A stretch of 64,000 bases of DNA from an uncultured Bacilli bacterium (GTDB lineage Bacteria > Bacillota_I > Bacilli_A > RFN20 > DUOF01). The stretch lies in NCBI GenBank assembly GCA_934183255.1, contig CAKPSD010000003.1, positions 1 to 64,000 on the forward strand, read 5' to 3'. A program made the position numbers and the translations under genes. The notes beneath the pieces are model-generated. The model was not told where the DNA came from. It made no database searches and saw only the letters and a list, made by a program, of their open reading frames with translations. Within the stretch, counting starts at the first letter, position 1. Every line of letters starts with the position of its first letter. Of this stretch, positions 36,278 to 49,100 are shown piece by piece.

Positions 36278-39200
36278 CTATATTGTTGGTATAGATGATA
36301 CAGCCTCCCTAAATGCTTCACTCCAAGTAGAATGTTCACCTTTACTAATAGAAGTAACAGTACCACTAGTTAATTGACTAATAACTTCATTTGCAATAGT
36401 TTGAGCTTGATTTTCACCTAAGAATGCACTTGCTTCAATTGCATCAAGTGTACTTCCTACAACTCCTACTGTAGTATTTCTCTTTTCTTCAGTCTTTATA
36501 TCATCACTTGTATATCCCTTAACAGTAGCAATATTTTCATTAATAGTAATTAAATTATCGATTTCTGTAGCCCATACTATATTTTTATAATTATTAGTTT
36601 CTTCTTTTGTTTTAACATGAACACCATAATCATTTAAACTAGTATTACTATTTATTCCTCCCATTGCACTATCAAGTGTGCTTACATACTTACCTTCTAA
36701 TATTTTACTTAACTTCATAGCATCTAACATTGTAGCTACTCCTACTTTAGTTTCACCTGTTAAAGAAGTAATATCAGTTAAATTATCTATTACACTTCTA
36801 TTTTTAGCATATGCTTTAAATACCGCTGTTTCATTAGAATATTGTAAATAACTATTATACATTAATGTTGCTACACTAACGCCACTAGAACTAACACCTT
36901 CCATATTAATAGTATCTACAGCCTTTATTAATAAATGTGCTCTAGTATTAGATAATAATGTACTATTATCAATACTATTAAACATATTTTCTAATCTAGT
37001 AACACCATTAGTGTCAACATCACTAAAGTTAGATGATGTCATATTTACCATAGATTTAATTATTCCAAGTTCATTAGTCCAATCACTAACACTAGCTATA
37101 CTATTCTTTAAATTAGTTGTGCTATCACTTGCATCTCTATCATCTTTTACACCATTACTTACTAGTAAATCAGTTACCTTATTAACAACTATTTGCTTCA
37201 ATATCTTAGATTTCATAACTTCATTTACTAATCCCCCAACCTTAACTACATCCATTGTCTCAATATCAAGGTTAACTAAATCAGTAATTGTATTCTTCTC
37301 ATCAGCTATATTAAGTAATACACTAGTCTCATTATCCCAGAACGCATCTATCTCTTCTTGATTAGATGTACTAGGCCATTCTATACTTTCATATTCTTCA
37401 TTTGTCAATAAAGTACTATTCTTAACTGCATATTTCAAAATATCCACTTTTTTAGTTTTAAATAATTCCATTGCATCTACTGCATCAAATACAGTTTCTA
37501 AATTAGCTTTAGTAATATTATCACTAACACTAAAATCAACACTTAATACTTCATTAATATTAGTAAATTCATTTTTCCATTTTTCTTTAGTATCTATAGC
37601 AAGTAATTCTTCCTTAGTAAATGATACATCATATTCACTAACAAAATTATTAACTGTATCTTTCATATAATCTACAAAAGGATCCTTTAACATACTAGAC
37701 TTATAAACTTCTCCCATAATAATACTCAAAGCATCTACTTTAGTATCTTCTTTCAATAAATCAGTAGAAATATCTCCTAATGATTGAAGTTCTAATGTAC
37801 CAGCTGCATCTGCAATTTTCTTTAATAATACTAATTCACTTTCCCATGTATTATAGAAAACTTCTTTAGTAGAATCTTCATTATCTTCACCAAAGTTAAT
37901 CACAGGCATACCATTAATATCTATCTCAAGTCCAATCTTAGGTAATACATAACTATAACTAAATGGTAAGATTGATAATAATGCTTTAGTGCCTGATAAT
38001 TCATTTAATAATGCTGTTACATTATTATAATTAACTTTCTCACTATTTTTATATTCATCATATAAAGCATATCCTTTTTCTAATACATCAAGCTCCTTAA
38101 TCCATGCTTCTTTACTATCTACATATTTAAGAACTCTAGCATCAACTTTATAATTCTTTCCTTCTAATTTCTTATTAATTTGCGTACTTACTACATCTTT
38201 AAATAAATAAGAACTATTTAATTCATTTAATAATGTAGCCAAACTATCTTTACTATTATCTTTAATTGCTCCACTTACAAACAACTTACTAGCAACATTA
38301 CTTACAACATCACCATCAGTTATTTCTTTCAAATTAGTAATTTCCATAGTTTTAACAAACTTAATTGCATCTCCAAGTAAATTAGAAACTTCATTATTTA
38401 AAGCTTCAGTCATTTCACTAGGAACAGTAGCTCCATATTTACCAATATAATTTTCTATTAATCCAGGCATTGCTTTGCTTACTATTCTAATATTTAACAC
38501 TTTAGTTATTAATGTTTCTAATTTACCTTCATCTATATTGTTAATAACAGTCATATAGTTATCTTTATTATCCATAATTGTATCAAACAAGCCACTAGTA
38601 ACAGCATACTTAATCGCACCAATTGCACTACTAATATCGGTCTTTAACTCTTGTAAATTAGTATAGCCAATAGTATCAAGTATGTTTTCATCATTAAATA
38701 GTTTAACTAAAGATTCCTTAGATGCATCCATCGCATATTTAACACCAGCATCTAGTGCTTCAGATAATAATTTAGAACTCATTAAATAGTTAAGTCCTTT
38801 TTCTACTTTATCAAAATCCACTGTAGAATAATCTGCCTTTTCAGGATCAAAGTTTTTATCTGTTAATAACTTGATAAGTCCTGAATCATTAATAATTGCA
38901 AAACTTACTAATAAAGTAGACATTTCTGTTTCAAGACTCATTTTTTCACCATTTATCTTAGCTGTTGTAAGCCTATCACTAACTAATTTATCTAAACTAT
39001 GTTTACCACCAATCTTAGCAAAAATAGTATCACCATACATGTCTAAATATTTACAAATAACATCTGAATTTTCAATCCCTGTATTAGAGCAAATACTAAC
39101 TTCTGTCTCTAACTCGCTCTCTTTTTTAGCTTTATTATACATTCTATTCACTAAATTAAGTGGTACTAAAATTAAACTAGTTAAAGTTAATCCCTGAACT

Positions 39201-39757
39201 ATTCTAATAAGACCGCCTTGTAAACGATGCTTTCTTCTATAAACCTTAACTTTCTTTCCTTTATCATTTCTAAGAACATTACCATCTTCATCAAATTCAT
39301 ATTTATTTCTATGAAATACATTTTTAGAAATAATACTATAAATTATTAAATATATCCAATAAATAGGAAACAAAAAAGATAAAGGTAGCCCAACTATCAT
39401 TAAAGCTAAAAATAATACTGGTGCTGCTATTAATTCAGGCATTGCTATTACCATATTTCTTAAATTATCAGAATAACTAAAAAACTTAGCAACTTCATCA
39501 TTTTGTTCTATTTGATAAATAATAAAATTTCTAACACCTTGAATACCATTTATAGTAATATTCATATCTAATACTTTTTTAGTAATAGGTATTATTGTAA
39601 ATAAAAGTATAGTCGTATACAAAAACGCCCATATAAATCTTCTAAGAACTTTATATCTACCCCTAATTACTCCAGCCACAAAAAAGTAAAGAGAAAGCAC
39701 TAATATTAATGCCCATGGTCCCCACTTAAACAACATCTCAATAGTTTTTTCGCTCAC
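36278..39757 (-). CDS. Large membrane protein: CvpA-like N-terminal helices plus tandem helical repeats
   Basis: About 1159 residues if started at the GTG at 39757, which has AAGGTGGTG six bases upstream; the frame opens at another GTG at 39769. Four hydrophobic helices lie in the first 205 residues (WALILVLSLYFFVAGVIRG; FIWAFLYTTILLFTIIP; APVLFLALMIVGLPLSF and following; a last one near 190). The G-x-I-R-G-R...L-R-R pattern after the first helix recalls CvpA. The remaining 950 residues are helical, without signal or anchor at the end. They contain a recurrent W-x-x-E motif at roughly 80-89 residue intervals, paired with a hydrophobic S-x-L-L helix (see findings). I do not recognise this C-terminal region. 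It lies 70 bases after the M29 gene with an AT-rich gap; a terminator follows it. Confidence 0.65.
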   Translation of the reverse strand: MSEKTIEMLFKWGPWALILVLSLYFFVAGVIRGRYKVLRRFIWAFLYTTILLFTIIPITKKVLDMNITINGIQGVRNFIIYQIEQNDEVAKFFSYSDNLRNMVIAMPELIAAPVLFLALMIVGLPLSFLFPIYWIYLIIYSIISKNVFHRNKYEFDEDGNVLRNDKGKKVKVYRRKHRLQGGLIRIVQGLTLTSLILVPLNLVNRMYNKAKKESELETEVSICSNTGIENSDVICKYLDMYGDTIFAKIGGKHSLDKLVSDRLTTAKINGEKMSLETEMSTLLVSFAIINDSGLIKLLTDKNFDPEKADYSTVDFDKVEKGLNYLMSSKLLSEALDAGVKYAMDASKESLVKLFNDENILDTIGYTNLQELKTDISSAIGAIKYAVTSGLFDTIMDNKDNYMTVINNIDEGKLETLITKVLNIRIVSKAMPGLIENYIGKYGATVPSEMTEALNNEVSNLLGDAIKFVKTMEITNLKEITDGDVVSNVASKLFVSGAIKDNSKDSLATLLNELNSSYLFKDVVSTQINKKLEGKNYKVDARVLKYVDSKEAWIKELDVLEKGYALYDEYKNSEKVNYNNVTALLNELSGTKALLSILPFSYSYVLPKIGLEIDINGMPVINFGEDNEDSTKEVFYNTWESELVLLKKIADAAGTLELQSLGDISTDLLKEDTKVDALSIIMGEVYKSSMLKDPFVDYMKDTVNNFVSEYDVSFTKEELLAIDTKEKWKNEFTNINEVLSVDFSVSDNITKANLETVFDAVDAMELFKTKKVDILKYAVKNSTLLTNEEYESIEWPSTSNQEEIDAFWDNETSVLLNIADEKNTITDLVNLDIETMDVVKVGGLVNEVMKSKILKQIVVNKVTDLLVSNGVKDDRDASDSTTNLKNSIASVSDWTNELGIIKSMVNMTSSNFSDVDTNGVTRLENMFNSIDNSTLLSNTRAHLLIKAVDTINMEGVSSSGVSVATLMYNSYLQYSNETAVFKAYAKNRSVIDNLTDITSLTGETKVGVATMLDAMKLSKILEGKYVSTLDSAMGGINSNTSLNDYGVHVKTKEETNNYKNIVWATEIDNLITINENIATVKGYTSDDIKTEEKRNTTVGVVGSTLDAIEASAFLGENQAQTIANEVISQLTSGTVTSISKGEHSTWSEAFREAVSSIPTI

Positions 39758-39827
39758 CTGAAACACCACCTTACAATTATATTTTATTACAATAAGTTAA
39801 AATGTTAAACATAATTTGTGTAATTCG

Positions 39828-40934
39828 TTATTTACCATAGTTTAAAAATTCTAATTCTTTTAATACAAATCTTCCATTTTTTCTAATTAAAACATCATCA
39901 AAATATATTTCTCCACCATTAACTTGCATACAAACTAAATCCCAGTGAATTATAGAATCATTACCATTTTCTGCCTCTCCTTTATAGCATTGACCAGGAG
40001 TAAAATGAAAAGATCCCCATATTTTTTCATCAAATAAAATACTACCAACTGGTTCATTAACCATAGGATTTAACCCTAATGCAAATTCACCAACATATCT
40101 ACTGCCTTCATCACTATCAAATATTTTATTTAATTCCTCGTTACTACCACCTTCGCAAGTAGCGTTAACAATCTTACCATCTTTAAATTCTAATCTAATA
40201 TTCTTATATATTTTTCCATCATAAGGAGAATCAGTATTGTATTGAATAACTCCATTTACACTATCCTTGACAGGTGCAGTAAATACTTCACCATCAGGAA
40301 TATTACACTCACCAGCACAAATAATCGCAGGAATACCTTTTATAGAAAAACTTAAATCTGTCCCAGGACCTACAATATGTACTTTATCTGTTTTTTCCAT
40401 TAATTCTTTTAACGGTTTGCATGCTTCATACATTGCCTTATAATCAACATTACATACATCTAAAACAAAGTCCTTATAAACCTCAGTAGGTTTACCTGCT
40501 TTATGCGCTGCAAGTGAATTAGGCCATTCAAGTAATACCCATTTTTTATGTTGCGTAATCATATCATTTAAATCTTTATTTATTTTTCTTGATAGTTTAC
40601 TCTTCTCTAAAATAACAGGCTCAGAAAATTCATATTCGTTATCGCATCCATCAATAATAACTTCTGCATCCATATCTTCCCACTTACATTTATTCCACTT
40701 ATAAGAATACTTCATCTTTTCTTCTTCATTATAAAGTGCAAGTAGCCTAGCAGTAGTGTCATCTAAAAAATACTCTACAAAAGGATATGCTCCTACTTTA
40801 TGACACTCCTCAATTATCTCCCACACTAACTCTTTACTACCAAAGTATGCTCTAATTAAAACTTTACTCCCCTTACCTAACTTAAGTGAATGATTAACTA
40901 TCGTATTAGCTAACTTATTTAATCTACTATCCAT
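39828..40934 (-). CDS. M29-family aminopeptidase
   Basis: 368 residues, close to the family norm of about 370-410. It begins MDSRLNKLANTIVNHSLKL with the N-terminal domain that covers the active site. Metal-ligand candidates in the C-terminal half are Glu in EGGSNEEL, Glu in VGEFALGLNP, His in GSFHFTPGQ and the His/Asp of IIHWDLVC. This matches the clostridial AmpS-like subgroup of dinuclear-metal aminopeptidases, which trim N-terminal residues from peptides in the cytosol. GAGGGAGGAAAAAGAA precedes the ATG. It follows topB by 64 bases and may share a transcript with it. Confidence 0.9.
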   Translation of the reverse strand: MDSRLNKLANTIVNHSLKLGKGSKVLIRAYFGSKELVWEIIEECHKVGAYPFVEYFLDDTTARLLALYNEEEKMKYSYKWNKCKWEDMDAEVIIDGCDNEYEFSEPVILEKSKLSRKINKDLNDMITQHKKWVLLEWPNSLAAHKAGKPTEVYKDFVLDVCNVDYKAMYEACKPLKELMEKTDKVHIVGPGTDLSFSIKGIPAIICAGECNIPDGEVFTAPVKDSVNGVIQYNTDSPYDGKIYKNIRLEFKDGKIVNATCEGGSNEELNKIFDSDEGSRYVGEFALGLNPMVNEPVGSILFDEKIWGSFHFTPGQCYKGEAENGNDSIIHWDLVCMQVNGGEIYFDDVLIRKNGRFVLKELEFLNYGK

Positions 40935-40998
40935 TTCTTTTTCCTCCCTCTCTATCTAATTATGGACATTATTTATAAATTTATTATATAAAAATAAA

Positions 40999-43071
40999 TT
41001 AAAATTTAAAAATAACCTTACCATTTTCTATAACTAAATATGCATCAAACTTTTTACCATTTTTAGAAGTAAACCCTTCAATTTTAGCGCTACTACCATC
41101 TCTTAACATTTTTATAACATTATTTTTAGAAATAACTCTCTCACAAATATAATCACTAACTCTAAACTTACATCCTTCTTTATAGCCACTACATCCATAT
41201 CCATATTTATCTCTAATTACTTTATTACCACACAGAGGACATACTCCTACAATTTCTCCATAAAACCCTGTATCAGTATCCCTCTCTAAACACTCTCTTT
41301 TAACATTAAATATTTCTTTTATCTCATTTTTAGCCATACTAACAGCCTCATCAATACTCGATGTTCCTTTAAAAACTTTTTTTAATTCTTTACCCATTTC
41401 ACTAGTCTTATATTTATTCATATTAATATTCATTTTATTTAAAGAATTAATTAAATATTCTCCTCCTGGAAGTATATAATAAACATCTTTTTTTAAACTA
41501 ATATATTCACTTTTAATAGCATTATCAATAATACCAGTTCTAGTAGCTTCAGTACCTAACTCAAGTCCCTCTAACATTGCTTTATAATCTTCACTATCAT
41601 CTTCTTCATTGATATTATTTTTATCTTCTTTAAAAGGATTCTTCAAATAGTTATTTAAAGTTTCAATTGTATAATGTTTAGGTGGAGTTGTTTTCTTTTC
41701 TTTAACTTCAAAGTTAACACTAAACTCATCACCTTTATTCAAATTAGGTAATAATTTATCATTTTTATTATAATCATCATATTTAGTCCATCCTTTTTGC
41801 ACTATCACATTACCCTTCAAAACAAACTCCTCTAAATCACCTAAATTAACTTTAATTTCACTCTTTTCAATCTTACAATCTTCCTCGCAAAAGACTGCTA
41901 AAAATCTTTTCAAAATAGTAGAATACACAACTAATTCATCACTACTAAGATTATTCTTGTTAGGTATCTTATAAGTAGGAGTTAAAGCACTATGTGACTC
42001 AATCTTACTGTCATCAAATATTGTTTTCTTATCCTTAAATTTTACTTCATAGCCTATCTTTTTAACTACATTTAAAATATTCTTGACTTTATCCTTTTCA
42101 TTACTAGCCATATATTCAGAGTTAGTTCTTGGATAAGTAACATAACCCTCTTCATATAACTTTTGCACAATTGATAAAGACTTATCCATAGGCATCTTAT
42201 ATTTCTTACCTAAAACATTTTGAAGTGTTGATAACGAATATAATTTACCAGCATCTAAAATATCCTTCTTCACACTTTTACTAACTACTTTAGCCTTATA
42301 TTCATTATACTTATCACACATTTCTTTAGCCTTATCAAAACTATCTTTATCAAATTTAAGTTTAGAATTTAATTCAATGCCATCATTACTTGATGTAATT
42401 CCATAATATATCTCACTAACAAAATTTCTAATACTAAGATCTCTATCATAAATAGCTTTAACTATAGGCACTATAACTCTACCAACTCTAAGTAACACAC
42501 CACTCTTTAAAGTTGCATATCTAGTAAGATTAACCCCATATAACCAATCAATATATGTTCTAGCAAATCCCTCATTAGCTAAATTATCATATTCATATTC
42601 TTCTTTTAAATTTTCAAGTGCATTTCTAACAGTAACCTCCGTTTGATCAGGAAGCCATAATCTAGTAAACTTCTTTTTATCATTTAAAGCATTATTAACA
42701 CATAATCTAACAATAATTTCTCCCTCTCTATCAGCATCTCCTGCATTAATAATTTCATTAACATCACTTCTATTAACTAATTCCTTAATAATATTAAATT
42801 GCTTTAAAACTCCTTCATCTACTTTCTTATTCTTATCCTTCTTTAATCCAAATTTAAACTTGCTAGGAAAACAAGGAATATTATCTAATCTCCATTTAGT
42901 ATTAGAATCATTAGAGTATTCCTCAATATCATACAAGGAAAAAAGGTGACCAAAAGCCCAAGTAACTAGATATTCTTTATTCTCCAAATACCCATCTCTT
43001 CGCTTACAATCACCTATTGCATTCGCTATATTCCTAGCTAAACTAGGCTTTTCCGCTATAATAACCTTCAC
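40999..43071 (-). CDS. topB: Type IA DNA topoisomerase (topoisomerase III type)
   Basis: 690 residues if started at the GTG at 43071 (reads KVIIAEKPSLARNIANAIG after the start), which has GGTGAT upstream; the frame begins at another GTG at 43086 with no Shine-Dalgarno. Toprim motifs are AEKPSLAR at the start and NAGDADREGEIIVR (about 112-125). The catalytic Tyr lies in EGYVTYPRTNSEYM (about 301-314), and the late ARTGI-like segment is TEATRTGIIDNAI. A C-terminal zinc-ribbon-like CPLCGNKV...C...C closes it. It relaxes or decatenates single-stranded DNA crossings. TopB enzymes occur on chromosomes and on conjugative elements; the flanking genes give no mobile-element signal. Confidence 0.92.
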   Translation of the reverse strand: MKVIIAEKPSLARNIANAIGDCKRRDGYLENKEYLVTWAFGHLFSLYDIEEYSNDSNTKWRLDNIPCFPSKFKFGLKKDKNKKVDEGVLKQFNIIKELVNRSDVNEIINAGDADREGEIIVRLCVNNALNDKKKFTRLWLPDQTEVTVRNALENLKEEYEYDNLANEGFARTYIDWLYGVNLTRYATLKSGVLLRVGRVIVPIVKAIYDRDLSIRNFVSEIYYGITSSNDGIELNSKLKFDKDSFDKAKEMCDKYNEYKAKVVSKSVKKDILDAGKLYSLSTLQNVLGKKYKMPMDKSLSIVQKLYEEGYVTYPRTNSEYMASNEKDKVKNILNVVKKIGYEVKFKDKKTIFDDSKIESHSALTPTYKIPNKNNLSSDELVVYSTILKRFLAVFCEEDCKIEKSEIKVNLGDLEEFVLKGNVIVQKGWTKYDDYNKNDKLLPNLNKGDEFSVNFEVKEKKTTPPKHYTIETLNNYLKNPFKEDKNNINEEDDSEDYKAMLEGLELGTEATRTGIIDNAIKSEYISLKKDVYYILPGGEYLINSLNKMNINMNKYKTSEMGKELKKVFKGTSSIDEAVSMAKNEIKEIFNVKRECLERDTDTGFYGEIVGVCPLCGNKVIRDKYGYGCSGYKEGCKFRVSDYICERVISKNNVIKMLRDGSSAKIEGFTSKNGKKFDAYLVIENGKVIFKF

Positions 43072-43159
43072 TAAAATCACCAACACATAAATAATAACAT
43101 ATTTATGTCTTTATTTCTTACTAACAAACCAATTATTTAACTTTTTATTTAATAACCAC

Positions 43160-43187
43160 AATAAGTCCCTAATTAAAGGGACTTATT
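43160..43187. terminator. Hairpin between topB and the giant surface gene
   Basis: AATAAGTCCCT and AGGGACTTATT form a perfect 11-bp stem with a 6-base loop, 10 bases past the stop of the giant gene. No long T-run follows on the minus strand, so it may be a weak terminator or an RNA-stabilising 3' hairpin. Confidence 0.55.
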
Positions 43188-43197
43188 TGTAGTATTA

Positions 43198-46100
43198 CTA
43201 AGCTGCTCTTACTTTCTTTCTAAGTTTTAGAATTAAGAATCCACCACCTACTGCAGCAATTCCTCCTAATACATAGAAGATCCATGTGAAGTTACCTCCA
43301 CCTTTATTCTTATTATTATCTGGATTTACTGGATTATCTGGATTTACTGGATTATCATTAAATCCATTATTCACTATTCCAATAAGAATATAACTCTCAT
43401 CATCAAAGTTAATTAAGTAGTCTGTTATACCATATAATTCCTTATTAATAACACTCTCAACATTAGAATCTACATTAATTTGGAATGATATAGCATTTAA
43501 TTTAAATGTTTTACCATTAACAGCACCACTAGATAAAATTGAGAAGATAGTATGTTCTTTATCAGGAATAACACCCATAAAGTAAATCGCATCATTATCA
43601 CTAATAGAATCTATATCATCAAATTCAAGATATGCTCTACTACTACTCAATTTTTGTAATATTACTCTATCAAATTTAATAGGAGATCCAGAAGTAACAG
43701 TAGTATCAGCTACATTATCTCTATCAATAACATTAAATGTATATTTATCTTCATCTGTTTCTAATTCTTTAGTATCTGGAGCAAGTATAACAAATTCATA
43801 AACATACCTATTACCAGCTACATCTGTAATAACAAATCTATAATGTCCAAATCCTTCAACAGGTACTCCAGTATCACTATAACATTGCATATCTACAAAT
43901 AGTTTGTTATTCATATAACCTTGTACTCTCATACTTCCACTATCATCAATAAATGATATAGTGAATGAATCAACATCTTTATAAATATCATCAATAGGTT
44001 TATCAAGAATATTATTATCCTTTATGATATTAACCATTGGAGCCATCTTATCAAATATAAATGTAGCAGTAGTAACTTCTCCAGATACATTTCCTACAGT
44101 ATCAACTAATCTAAAGTATAGTTTTACTCTAGTTAATGGATCATTTAAGTTAGCTGTATATGCTAAGTTATAAGTATCACCTTCACATACACTCCAATTA
44201 GATTCATCCCTGTTATTATTTATAACAACTAAACATTCATAATGATATCTATTGGTGTTATCACTACCACCAGTTATTTTATAATATAACTCATCACTAT
44301 TTGTATAAATACTATCACTAGTTATATCCAAAGTATTTCTTCCATCATAACTTAATTCAATCTTGCTACCAGCTTCATTAGGATTTGTATTATCTATTAT
44401 ACTAAAGTATATTTCTAGATATTGTATATTTCCACTTGCATCTGTTACTTTCAAATTAGCTTTAAATCTAGCATATTCTTGATTGCTTACAGAATCAGTA
44501 GCTGAAATAGAATCAATTATGTATGCTAAGTTTGTATCATAATTATCTCTAACAAAAATATTAGTACGTATCCAACCAGCATCATTAGATAAATATTTCA
44601 TCATCTTTTCATGTTCATTCGATCCTGAATATATTGACCAGTTAACCTCATTATAATTGAATGATTTTTCAATACTACTAGTAGTGATATCATCATTATT
44701 CATAGTAAATGTAGGAGAAGTAGTATCTTCAACAAAGATAACATATTCTATTTCACTACTATTCTTACTATCATCATAACAAATCATAATGATCTTATAA
44801 TAACCTGTTCTAGTAAGTTTAATCTTATAATTTTCTTTGTCTTCACTAGATAACTCTATTTCACTAAAGTTAACACCATCATTTGAATACATTAAACTCT
44901 TTATAGTTACTTCATGATATTTATCATCTTCATGATCTTTTGAAGTTGGTTTATTTAATTTCAAATCACAAATGTCTTCTTCATTAAAGCAAACTGTAGG
45001 TCTATTTTCGTTGTCTCTAATATTAAGAACAAAGTATATAAATGCTGTATCTCTACTTATAATATATTTAACACCATTAATTTCAAACATGTTATTAGCA
45101 GTAATACTTGCAACTTTATTTCCATTACTATCTACAATCTTTTTATCAGTTATATCACTAACATCAATAGTATATTTTACATCACCTATAGTAAAGTATT
45201 TTCCTTCACTAATAGCTATGATATTATCATCTATTATATCAGGAGAATGCTTATCACCAATATTTAATGTGATACCTATATTAGCATCATCAGCTAATGC
45301 TTTATTACCAGTTGAATCGATTACTTCATAAATAATTCTATATGAACCAGGCAACATAAATGTAAAGCTATTTCCTTCATTTACAATATATAGTCTATCG
45401 TTATAGTAGTACTTATTATTTTCAAATGTTATTTCTTCATATTCATTATTTATCTTAAATTTAATAATTCTTCTAACACCAATACATTCACCATCAGCAG
45501 TATTACAAGTAACAATATTGCCTTCACTATCAAATCCATAATTATCACTAACTGTAATTCCTGCATCAGTATATGTGTAGCCATTAACATTAGTTATATC
45601 ATAATAATAAGCTTTTCCATATGCATAAGTTCCATTTACTCTAAACTCTGGTTTTGCTTCATCAACTACTTTTATAGTTAATGTAACAGTATTTGATTTA
45701 TTTCCAGCAACATCGCTATAAGAAACATCAAAATTATAATCACCAATCTTATTAAATATAAAGTCAGTTTCACTAAATACCCATTCACTATCATTTGCAG
45801 ATACTTTATGATTGTTGAATGAAATTAATAATCTAGATTTTTCATCTATTGTTAAGTTACTATAAAATTTTCCATCTACTTGATTAATAAAGTATCCTGA
45901 TATTATTTCTTTTATTTTAGAACTTGAAAGAGATATGTTATTAATACTCTTATTTACAACAACTAATAATGTACAATTTGAAGTATTCTTAGAATCACAT
46001 TCAATTTTCTTACTACTATAATAACTATTTGTTTTAACTTTTATTTCAGGACTTATAAAATCAAGTTTGATTTCTGATTCATTTGAAACACCAGCTGAGT

Positions 46101-49100
46101 TATATGATGTTATAACTAATGAGCTAAGTTTATAATCAGAAGCTTTTAAAGCATCAGCATATATAGAACTTACTAAGTTACTTAATAATCTCTTACCACT
46201 AAAGCTAGAATCTAATCTATATGATTTAGAACTATTACCATATTTAAATGTAAATTCTATTCTACTTATATTTGTTTCTAACATTTCAATATATAAGCCA
46301 TCAAATTTAGATTTACTAAAGTAATCATTTTCACTATAAACAACTTCATCACAACTAGTAGAAGTACAATTCTCTAATATTCTAAATCCACTATTAACTT
46401 GATCTATTACAACTTTTATAGAAGACTCATTTCCTGCTTTATCTTTAATCACAACGTTGTATTCACCATCAACATTAATAGTCATACAATAACCTGTTCT
46501 TCCACCAGAACAACTAGCTACAGTTCTTTTTTGATTATTAACATATACATTTTCAGTATCAAATCCACTAACATATCCTCCATTAGCATCATCGTTAAAC
46601 ACAAATCTTACACTCTTAGAGAAGTAATATCTTCCTTCTTCATCAATCATATATTCATATGTTCCATCAATACCTAAAGCACTTATAGTAGGTCTTTCAT
46701 TATCAATATAAATATTAGATATTGTAGATATGTTTTCATTTCCATACATATCTATACCTTTAACAATAAGTCTATATGTTCCACTAATTAAAGTATCTGT
46801 ACTATAAATTACCATTGTATATTCTTTTTGACCTGATTTATTAATATCTTCTCTAACAATACAATTTGCAGTACATTTAGCAACTTCATCAAAGTTATTT
46901 AAAGTAATACCTGAAGTACCACCACTTATAAGTTGTAAAATATATTTTACAGATCTTAAATTTTTATTACCAGTTACTTTAAATTCAATATTATCTCTAC
47001 TTAATCCATATAGATTATTAGAAACACTTAATTCAATTTCTGGTCTATTAGTATCAAATTCACCTAAAGCAAATACTTCTTCGCCTAATACGTTATTTCC
47101 TTCGGATACATAATCATCAGTAACTTTAATTCTTAAGTCAGCCTTAATTATACCATCTGTAAACAAACTCAAGTATGTGCTTCCTCTCATAGAATAAGTA
47201 ATAACATTTCCTATTCTATTTTGAGTAAATCTATCTGTAATATCTGTTACATTATCCCATTCATTAGTATCAGAATTCTTAGTTACTGTATATATTGTAG
47301 TTTTTGGAGTTCCTACTACACCATTCATAGTAACAGTGAATGAAACTATACCATTATTATCAACATAATTAGGAGTATATTTCATATTACCAATAGTAAT
47401 ACTTCTTCCCTCTACATACATAATCTTATATGAAATCTTGTGTTTATCATTCATATTCATATTGCCAACTTTATCTTTGATTCTTGTATAGAAGTTAAAG
47501 TAACTATCTTCATCTAGCATTTCATTAGTAATTTCTTTGCTACAATAAGAAGCTGTTTCCATACTATCATCACTGATTTCGCAATACATAACTTCATTAT
47601 TATTTTCATCTAAGTAATATACAACAATAATATTATCATCTTTAACCTTGTTAGTGTAACTTAAGTGAACTCTTCCAAGTTCATCTTTAACTAATATAAA
47701 GTCTATAAGATCTCTAGAATTATTAGGCGCTACATTATCTACACTTATAGCAGTATTTGTAGTTACCTTATTACCTAATTTATCTGTATATTCAACAACT
47801 AAATCATAAGCACCATCAAGAGCAACATCTGAACATACTACATCATAATAACTATCGCTACTTATAGAAGTTATTGTATTTGAACATCTCTTATTATTAC
47901 CATCTTTCAAATAATAATTTAATGATTTAAACATATCTCCATATTCACTAAACTTAAAGGCAATCTTTAAACTAGTTCCATATGTATCACTACCATTAAT
48001 ACCTTCATCTAATTTTTTATCATTGTATTTAAACATAGAATCAATTTTAACTTTACTTGAAGATACATTTTCAACAGTAAATGTCAAACTATCATCACTT
48101 ACTTTTCCAGATCCATCTTTAGCATATATAGTAATAACTTTTATTGCTTTATCATTTAAAGTTCTTAATGCTATACTTTGTAAGTTTCTACTATCAATAC
48201 CTGTTAAATCAATAACATCACATTCATCATCATAACAGACATATAAGTATTTTTGTAAATTATCTTCATCAACAATAGCATTTTCTCCTAAATTAATAAT
48301 TAGTTTGCCATTATACATGTATTGAGCATTATTAATTATAACTTGTTTATTTACTAAATTATAATTGCCATCTAATATATTACCTTCTATAGTAAATTTA
48401 CTTACATCCATTACTGGCTTATATGCATCAATATTCTTAGCTAAAATACTCTTATATGAAGCAGTTCCCCATTTATCTTCAATTTTAAATACATAATATC
48501 CATTTTTAGAAACATTAGAAATATATTCATTTGATCCCTCAGATACTGTAAGCTTACTAGCTGAGTCCCATGCTAATTTAGAATAATCAGAAGCATTAAC
48601 AAATGTTTCACTATAAACATAGAATATCTCTCTTCTACCAAGAGTAGTCTTTATATTAGAAATAGCACTATTTAATTTAATATTTAAAGGTTGATTAGTA
48701 CTATAACTTATTGTCTCATCAGTTGTAACTTCATAATCGAATAAAGATGTACTATAAGAGCCTGTTATATTAATAATAGCTTTAATAGTATTACCAGCTT
48801 TATCCATAGCAATTATATTAATATAGTTATGAATAAGATTAATACTACTTCCACTTCTAAATGATTTACATCCACCATTATTTACTTCAACATTTTCACT
48901 TGACCATACGCATAACTTGCTAAGACCTGAATTGCCTTTATCCTTTGAATTAATAACAATAGAAGATACATCTGATGGAATAACATCACTTACAACTCCA
49001 TTTTCACTAGAATAATATAATTGTCTAGGTTTATTAGTATAATAACCATTGCCTGTTAAAGAATATTCTTCTTTAACAACACATTCTAAGCTATTTTTAG

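Noticed and set aside
40999..43071. topB as sign of an integrative conjugative element
   Set aside because: No integrase, relaxase, att-like repeats or VirB4/VirD4 genes are present around it.
43198..43330. Sortase LPXTG anchor at the end of the giant protein
   Set aside because: The C terminus has linker, transmembrane helix and basic tail but no LPXTG-like motif before the helix.
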